The translations under genes and the position numbers were made by a program. This document shows positions 59,861-64,000 of a stretch of DNA of 64,000 nt, in pieces. Origin of the DNA: Actinobacteria bacterium OV320 (lineage in GTDB: Bacteria; Actinomycetota; Actinomycetes; Streptomycetales; Streptomycetaceae); the NCBI GenBank assembly GCA_001298545.1, contig LJCX01000027.1, positions 744,001-808,000 of the forward strand, written 5' to 3'. The notes under the pieces are model-generated. The model saw nothing but the letters and a program-made list of their open reading frames with translations, did no database searches and was not told the DNA's origin. Each line of letters opens with the position of its first letter. Position 1 is the first letter of the stretch.

Positions 59861-59933
59861 CGGCGCCCGAGGTGCTCCCGTACGACTCCCGTGCCCGTGT
59901 CGCTCGGGTACCCGTACGACTCCGGTACCCGAG

Positions 59934-60995
59934 TCACTCCAGTACCCGTGCGCCTCCCACCGGCAGGTCCCACAGGTCGTCCCGGTCCAGCCCGGCCTTC
60001 TCCCAGGCCGCACGCACGCGCGTGAGGGGCTCGAGGACGGGCTCGGCGGACAGCACGAACGTGCCCCAGTGCATCGGGGCCATCCGCCGCGCCCCGAGAT
60101 CGAGGGTGGCGCGGACCGCCTCCTCCGGGTCGCAGTGGACGTCGCTGAGCCACCAGCGGGGGTCGTAGGCGCCGATGGGCAGCAGGGCGAGGTCGATGCC
60201 CGGGTAGCGCTGTCCGATCCGGGAGAACCAGTGGCCGTAGCCGGTGTCACCGGCGAAGTGGACACGTTGTCCGTCGGGGGCGGTGAGCACCCAGCCGCCC
60301 CAGAGGGAGCGGCAGGTGTCGGTGAGGGACCGCTTGGACCAGTGGTGGGACGGGACGAAGTCGAAGCGCACGCCGCAGAGTTCGGCCGCCTCCCACCAGT
60401 CCAGCTCGGTGACCCGGGTGAACCGGCGGCGCAGGAACCAGCGTCCGAGCCCGGCCGGCACGAACACGGGTGTGTCGCGCGGGAGCCGGCGCAGCGTGGG
60501 GGCGTCGAGATGGTCGTAGTGGTTGTGGCTGATGACGACGGCGTCGACGCGCGGGAGCGCCTCCCAGGGGACGCCGACGGGAGTGATCCGGGCCGGGGTA
60601 CCGAGGATGCGGCGGGACCAGACCGGGTCGGTCAGGACGGTGAGGCCGCCGATGCTCACCACCCAACTGGCGTGCCCCGCCCAGGAGACGGCGACGGTAC
60701 GGGCGTCCACCCGGGGCAGCGGGGCGGGTGCGAACGGCAGCCGGGGAATGTCGGCGAGGCCGTCCCGGCCGGGCCGCACGGAACCCTCGCGGGCGAACCG
60801 GGCGAAGGCCTTGAGGTTGGGCAGGGGTGAGGTCAGCCGGTCGTGGAAGGTGCGCGGCCACACCCGCCGCTCGCCGAGGGGGCGGGGCGCGGCGAGCGGC
60901 GGGGCGGGGGGCGCGAGCGGGGCCAGGGAGGCCGGGGCGTCGGCGTCCTCGGTGGTCACGGTGCCGGTGGTGGTCGACTCGGACTGCTGCGTCAT
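59934..60995 (-). CDS. Metallo-beta-lactamase fold hydrolase, NAPE-PLD/UlaG-like
   Basis: 353 residues from the ATG at 60993-60995, in a four-base overlap with the upstream aminotransferase-like gene. After an acidic Ala/Pro-rich lead (to about 40) the order WPRTFHDRLTSPLPNLKAF, VSWAGHASWVVSIGGLTVLTDPVWSRRI, VVISHNHYDHLDAPTL (HxHxDH), HWSKRSLTDTCRSLWGGWVL and HFAGDTGYGHWF matches the NAPE-hydrolysing phospholipase D-like branch. The natural substrate is unknown. It is convergent with its relative at 58326 and its DedA partner. Confidence 0.93.
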   Translation of the reverse strand: MTQQSESTTTGTVTTEDADAPASLAPLAPPAPPLAAPRPLGERRVWPRTFHDRLTSPLPNLKAFARFAREGSVRPGRDGLADIPRLPFAPAPLPRVDARTVAVSWAGHASWVVSIGGLTVLTDPVWSRRILGTPARITPVGVPWEALPRVDAVVISHNHYDHLDAPTLRRLPRDTPVFVPAGLGRWFLRRRFTRVTELDWWEAAELCGVRFDFVPSHHWSKRSLTDTCRSLWGGWVLTAPDGQRVHFAGDTGYGHWFSRIGQRYPGIDLALLPIGAYDPRWWLSDVHCDPEEAVRATLDLGARRMAPMHWGTFVLSAEPVLEPLTRVRAAWEKAGLDRDDLWDLPVGGARVLE

Positions 60996-62239
60996 CGAGG
61001 AGGCTCCCATCGCTGAGCGTCGTCACGGAGATCGTCGAAGACCGACCTCAAGAGCATCAACGCGCGTTGCACGTGTGGCAGTTCCAACGGTGCGGGGGAC
61101 GTGAGGCATTCCGTGCGCTGCGCGTCCGTACCGTCCAGCAGCATGCCGGTGGACAGCCGGACGCGCAGCGCGCCGAGCTCGTCCCCGAAGCGGTGCCCGC
61201 CCGGCGCGGGCATCCCGAGCCGGGCGGCGAGGAAGTCCTCCAGGTCCTGTGCGTCGCCGACGCCGTGCGCGGCGAGCGCGGTGCGCAGCGGGCCGAGATC
61301 GACGTACAGGTGACGGCCGGCCCGGGGCGGGAGGGCGAGGCCGCCCGCGGCGACCACGGTGGCGTGCACGGCGTCCGCCACGCGCGCGTGCAGGTGTACG
61401 GCGGCGGCGACGCGCGCGGTGACCGGCTCGGGCTCGGTCAGGGCGTACGCGGCCGCGGCGGCGACCGGAGCGGCCACGCGCGCGCCGAGGGCGGTCAGGA
61501 CGTCGAGCACCCGCGCGTGCAGGTCGTCGCCGACGGTCGAGGCGGGGAACCGGGCGACGGCCGCCGGCCAGCCGGTGGGCAGCAGCGCACCGGCGAGGTC
61601 GCTGACGACGGTGACCCGCTCGGGCAGCATCTCGGCGGGGCTGACCAGCACGGTGTCGTGCGGGGCGTGCAGCGTGTCGCGCCAGGTCTCGTCGCTGACC
61701 AGGTGCAGGCCCTCGCCCGCGGCGGCCTCCACCGCCTCGTGCAGCACCTCGGGCGGCGCCACGGTCCCGGTGGGGTCGTCGGCGACGGACAGCACCAGCA
61801 GCCGCGGGTCGCCGCCCTCGGCGCGCACCCGGCGCACGGTCTCCAGCAGGGCGTAGGGGTCCGGGACGCCGCCGCACTCGGCCGGTGTCGCCACATGGAA
61901 GACGGGTCTTCCCAGCAGGCGGGCGTACGGCGCCCACCAGGCCGCGCAGGGCCGGGGCACCAGGACGTCGCCGCCCAGGGCGGCGGTCAGCGCGAGCAGC
62001 AGGGCCGGGGCGCCGGGCCCGGCCACGACGCGTCCCGGCTCGGCGGGGGTCCCACGCCGCTCCCAGTAGCCGTGGGCGGCGTCGAGCAGGGCGGGGCCGC
62101 CGCCGACCGGCTCGGCGTCGGCGCGGCCGGCGGCCCGGGCGAGCACCGAGACGAGTTCCGGCAGCACCGGCAGGCCGTCCAGGGGCAGTGGCGGGCCGTA
62201 GCGGACGGGCCCGTGGTCCTCCACCGCCGTCCGCCGCAT
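60992..62239 (-). CDS. Aminotransferase-fold protein lacking the PLP lysine
   Basis: 415 residues from the ATG at 62237-62239 with GGAGG five bases upstream. Fold type I class I/II pattern: AGPGAPALLLALTAALGGDVLVPRPC, LVLSVADDPTGTVAPPEVLHEAV in place of NPTG, LVSDETWRDTL with the expected Asp183, and VVSDLAGALLPTGWPAAVARF. Aligned with active enzymes on TGW, the Schiff-base lysine becomes Gly217 and the phosphate-binding Arg after TGW becomes Pro225. Transamination is thus unlikely. It is coupled to the metallo-hydrolase gene (ATGA). The frame is open further upstream through Pro/Gly-rich low complexity, so a longer start cannot be excluded. Confidence 0.85.
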   Translation of the reverse strand: MRRTAVEDHGPVRYGPPLPLDGLPVLPELVSVLARAAGRADAEPVGGGPALLDAAHGYWERRGTPAEPGRVVAGPGAPALLLALTAALGGDVLVPRPCAAWWAPYARLLGRPVFHVATPAECGGVPDPYALLETVRRVRAEGGDPRLLVLSVADDPTGTVAPPEVLHEAVEAAAGEGLHLVSDETWRDTLHAPHDTVLVSPAEMLPERVTVVSDLAGALLPTGWPAAVARFPASTVGDDLHARVLDVLTALGARVAAPVAAAAAYALTEPEPVTARVAAAVHLHARVADAVHATVVAAGGLALPPRAGRHLYVDLGPLRTALAAHGVGDAQDLEDFLAARLGMPAPGGHRFGDELGALRVRLSTGMLLDGTDAQRTECLTSPAPLELPHVQRALMLLRSVFDDLRDDAQRWEPPR

Positions 62240-62586
62240 GCCGTCCTCCGCGCAGTCCGTCCCCGATGCCCTGCCTGGTACTGGTGTCCTGCCTGGTGGT
62301 CCTGGTGGTCCTGGTGTCCTGCCTGGTCCTGGTCCTGGTGCCGTACCGGGTGTGGTGCCGCGCCCGGTGCGCCGCCCGCCGCGCTGCGCCGTACCCGGCC
62401 GCCGGGCGTCGTCGTGGGCCGGGCGGGGCGTCGCGTCCCGTGCGGGGCCCGGCGGCCCTGCGGGGCCGGGCGCTCGTACGGGGCCGGTCGTGCCCCTGGG
62501 CTCTGAGTACCCCGTGGGACCGCAATACATGGCCGTCCGGCACGTTGCGCCGGTCACAGCGCGGGCCGGACCGGCTCTCCGGCGGG
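62240..62586. other. 347-bp gap of low-complexity DNA
   Basis: Between the secreted protein stop and the aminotransferase-like start. A stretch of CTGGT/CCTGGTGGT words (about 62274-62342) and further Pro/Gly-coding sequence fill it. In the frame of the next gene it reads as collagen-like Pro/Gly chains. It probably holds the promoter of that gene; I see no separate gene. Confidence 0.55.
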
Positions 62587-63468
62587 TCAGACGCCGCCCT
62601 CGGGGTCCCGGCGGCGCAGCCGGTGCACGGACAGGCCGAGCGCGCCGGCGATCAGCAGGCCACCGGCGGCGAGCGCGGGGACGGAGTCGGTGAAGGCGCC
62701 GCCCTCGCCGGCCTGCACACCGTGCCCGACGGTGGCGGGGGCGCAGCCGGCCTCGTGGGACGCGGCGGCACGGGGCCGGGGCTCGGGCGGGGCGCACGGC
62801 TCGACGGTGCGGCAGGCGTCGGTGTGCCCCGGGGAGGTGTCCGGCGCCGGCGGGGACCGCCCGCCCGGGGGGCCGGACGCGGCGGGCGCCCCCCCCCCCG
62901 GGCGCGGGGGGGCCCCGGGGGGCGGCCGCCGCCCGCCCCCCCCGGGGGGGGGGGGGGGGCGCGGGGGGGGGGGGGCGGGGGGGGGGGGCCGCGGCCTGCC
63001 GGTGGCGCAGGACGCGGCGGACGCCGACCCGCACGGCTGCGGGGCGCCACGGGCGACGTCCAGCGTCGCGCTCCACGGCTTGCCCTGTCCGCCGGGCGCC
63101 GCCGGACAGCTGCCGTCGACGGTCCAGGCGGCATCGGGTCCGACCGCCTCCGGGCTCACCTCCAGATCGGCGGCGGGCGCGATGCGGGCGGTGCCCCGGT
63201 AGGCGGGCCCGGACTGCGCGCCGTCGGCGCCGGGGACCTTGCTCAGTTTGACGGTGCCCTCGGCGAAGGCCTGCGAGGTGGCGTCGAGGCTCTCGGGCGC
63301 GGCGGCGCCGAGGGGGCCGCAGGAGACGGACACGGTGACGCTGCCGCCCGGGGCGACGCTGCCCGGGCTGACCTCCGCCGCCGGATCCGCGGACGCCGCC
63401 GGACCGACGGCCACCAGGACGGCGCAGGCCACGGCAAGGGTGGACAGGAGGTGAGCGGTGCGACGCAT
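62587..63468 (-). CDS. Secreted membrane-anchored protein with suspect Pro/Gly-rich middle
   Basis: 293 residues. Signal peptide 1-27 (MRRTAHLLSTLAVACAVLVA to PAASA), an extracellular domain of about 130 residues with an Ig-like look (ADPAAEVSPGSVAPGGSVTVSVSCGPLG), and at the end one membrane helix (VPALAAGGLLIAGALGLSV) with a basic HRLRRRD tail. No LPxTG motif. Between about residues 158 and 195 it is almost only Pro, Gly and Arg, coded by long G and C runs (62890-62990) that may be an assembly error, so the true length and even the frame are uncertain. I do not recognise the family. Confidence 0.7.
   Translation of the reverse strand: MRRTAHLLSTLAVACAVLVAVGPAASADPAAEVSPGSVAPGGSVTVSVSCGPLGAAAPESLDATSQAFAEGTVKLSKVPGADGAQSGPAYRGTARIAPAADLEVSPEAVGPDAAWTVDGSCPAAPGGQGKPWSATLDVARGAPQPCGSASAASCATGRPRPPPPAPPPPRPPPPPGGGGRRPPPGAPPRPGGGAPAASGPPGGRSPPAPDTSPGHTDACRTVEPCAPPEPRPRAAASHEAGCAPATVGHGVQAGEGGAFTDSVPALAAGGLLIAGALGLSVHRLRRRDPEGGV
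62890..62990. repeat. Extreme poly-G/poly-C tract
   Basis: About 100 bp made almost only of G and C homopolymers, including runs of 16, 13 and 12 consecutive G (62944-62959, 62963-62975, 62977-62988). No A or T occurs in it. Nothing similar occurs elsewhere in the window. Confidence 0.9.
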
Positions 63469-63624
63469 GGGACGGTTCCTTCGGCCGACGGCTGCGGGCG
63501 GGGCGTTGCCGCCCCACCGCCATCAGAGCCCGAGGACCCGCCGTCCGCGCGCGGCCGGACGCCATTGGCGGGACGCGGGCCACCAACCGGGTGACCGCCG
63601 ACGCCCCGCACCCGCGGGTTCCCG

Positions 63625-64000
63625 CTACGCCGCGTCGTTCAGGACCTGTTCCCGCAACCGGTTGCAGCACCGGTTGATCAGTCGGGACACATGCATCTGC
63701 GAGATACCCAGCCGATCCGCGATCCGACTCTGCGTCATGTCCTCGAAGAACCGCATGTACAAGATCGCCCGCTCCCGCTCGGGAAGCGCGGCGAGCCGTG
63801 TCCTGACGGCCTCCCGGTCGACGACCGTGCCCAGCGCCGGGTCCGCCACCCCCAGCACGTCACTGAGCGAGTAGCCGTCCTCGCCGCCCGACAGCTCCGC
63901 GTCCAGGGACAGCGCGGTGAAGCTCTCCAGCGCCCCCATCCCGGTGCGCACGTCCTCCTCGCTGAGCTGCGCGCGCTCGGCGATCTCGGCGACGGTGGGC
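63625..64000 (-). CDS. RNA polymerase sigma factor, SigB/SigF type (C-terminal part)
   Basis: The last 124 codons of a sigma-70 factor whose N-terminus lies beyond the right edge. The visible part starts in region 3 (PTVAEIAERAQLSEEDVRTGMGALESF) and has region 4 complete (ALPERERAILYMRFFEDMTQSRIADRLGISQMHVSRLINRCCNRLREQVL) with the -35-binding helix-turn-helix. This sequence is typical of the SigB/SigF/SigG stress and sporulation group, which is controlled by anti-sigma factors in streptomycetes. Confidence 0.93.
   Translation of the reverse strand, partial: PTVAEIAERAQLSEEDVRTGMGALESFTALSLDAELSGGEDGYSLSDVLGVADPALGTVVDREAVRTRLAALPERERAILYMRFFEDMTQSRIADRLGISQMHVSRLINRCCNRLREQVLNDAA

Noticed and set aside
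60992..62586. Collagen-like N-terminal extension of the aminotransferase-like protein
   Set aside because: The frame is open upstream, but a good ribosome site precedes the ATG at 62239 and the upstream sequence is low-complexity DNA of the kind seen in other non-coding gaps.
62587..63468. Sortase-anchored (LPxTG) surface protein
   Set aside because: Signal peptide and C-terminal helix with basic tail are present, but no LPxTG or LAxTG motif precedes the helix.

Overview
This is 64 kb of very GC-rich DNA with dense, tightly packed genes, GTG and TTG starts next to GGAGG-type ribosome binding sites, probable leaderless promoters, and families typical of actinomycetes (FCD-type GntR and ROK regulators, XRE/DUF5753 regulator, PF04672 methyltransferase, a sigB/F-type sigma factor, CBM2 cellulases with CebR-type operators). 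The window is best read as chromosomal Streptomyces DNA. I see no tRNA, rRNA, CRISPR array, insertion sequence or prophage.

Left part (1-8.2 kb, mostly minus strand): a carbohydrate catabolism block with a truncated secreted sugar dehydrogenase-like protein, a TIM-barrel sugar isomerase/epimerase, a Gfo/Idh/MocA oxidoreductase, a ribose-type ABC importer (lipoprotein, permease, double ATPase) and a ROK regulator. A perfect 15-bp palindrome lies just upstream of the importer.

8.4-18.7 kb: a formate dehydrogenase locus. It has a GntR/FCD regulator, a FabH-like ketosynthase, an OFA-type MFS carrier with a 45-residue partner protein and, divergently, a five-gene operon: PanE-like reductase, formate dehydrogenase catalytic part, NuoE-NuoF fusion, iron-sulfur part, fdhD. 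The formate dehydrogenase alpha subunit is split over two genes in permuted order. Similar CTGT-NN-ACA motifs occur upstream of the GntR gene and between the divergent carrier and operon, which suggests one regulon.

18.7-31 kb: short regulator-target units: MarR with a quinone oxidoreductase (two palindromic operators), LysR with an SBF-type transporter, and a double-domain Lrp/AsnC regulator with a collagen-like linker next to a DHA2 exporter. Then come an acyl-CoA ligase, an aldo/keto reductase, an SDR and a His-rich methyltransferase. Short tandem repeats sit between convergent genes here and again near 59.8 kb.

31-42.6 kb: a plant cell wall degradation island of GH6, GH5, GH48 and GH74 enzymes, each with one CBM2, plus a PL11 rhamnogalacturonan lyase. 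CebR boxes lie in the GH5/GH48 divergent promoter.

42.6-52 kb: a WYL regulator whose start codon lies inside a 27-bp palindrome, two small coupled genes, methyltransferases, a pterin dehydratase, an ADP-ribosylglycohydrolase, two XRE regulators, and a coupled pair made of a beta-helix protein and a small protein that share an unusual HY-x-GPVF...AWNN motif. This pair resembles receptor/effector amyloid-signalling pairs and is my best candidate for an undescribed system.

52-64 kb: OsmC, a MoxR ATPase with a VWA/metallopeptidase-like partner, a holin-like membrane domain fused to a phosphodiesterase, two metallo-beta-lactamase-fold proteins, a DedA protein, an aminotransferase-fold protein that appears to lack its PLP lysine, a secreted protein interrupted by extreme poly-G/C sequence (possible assembly error), and the C-terminal part of a sigma factor cut by the window end.
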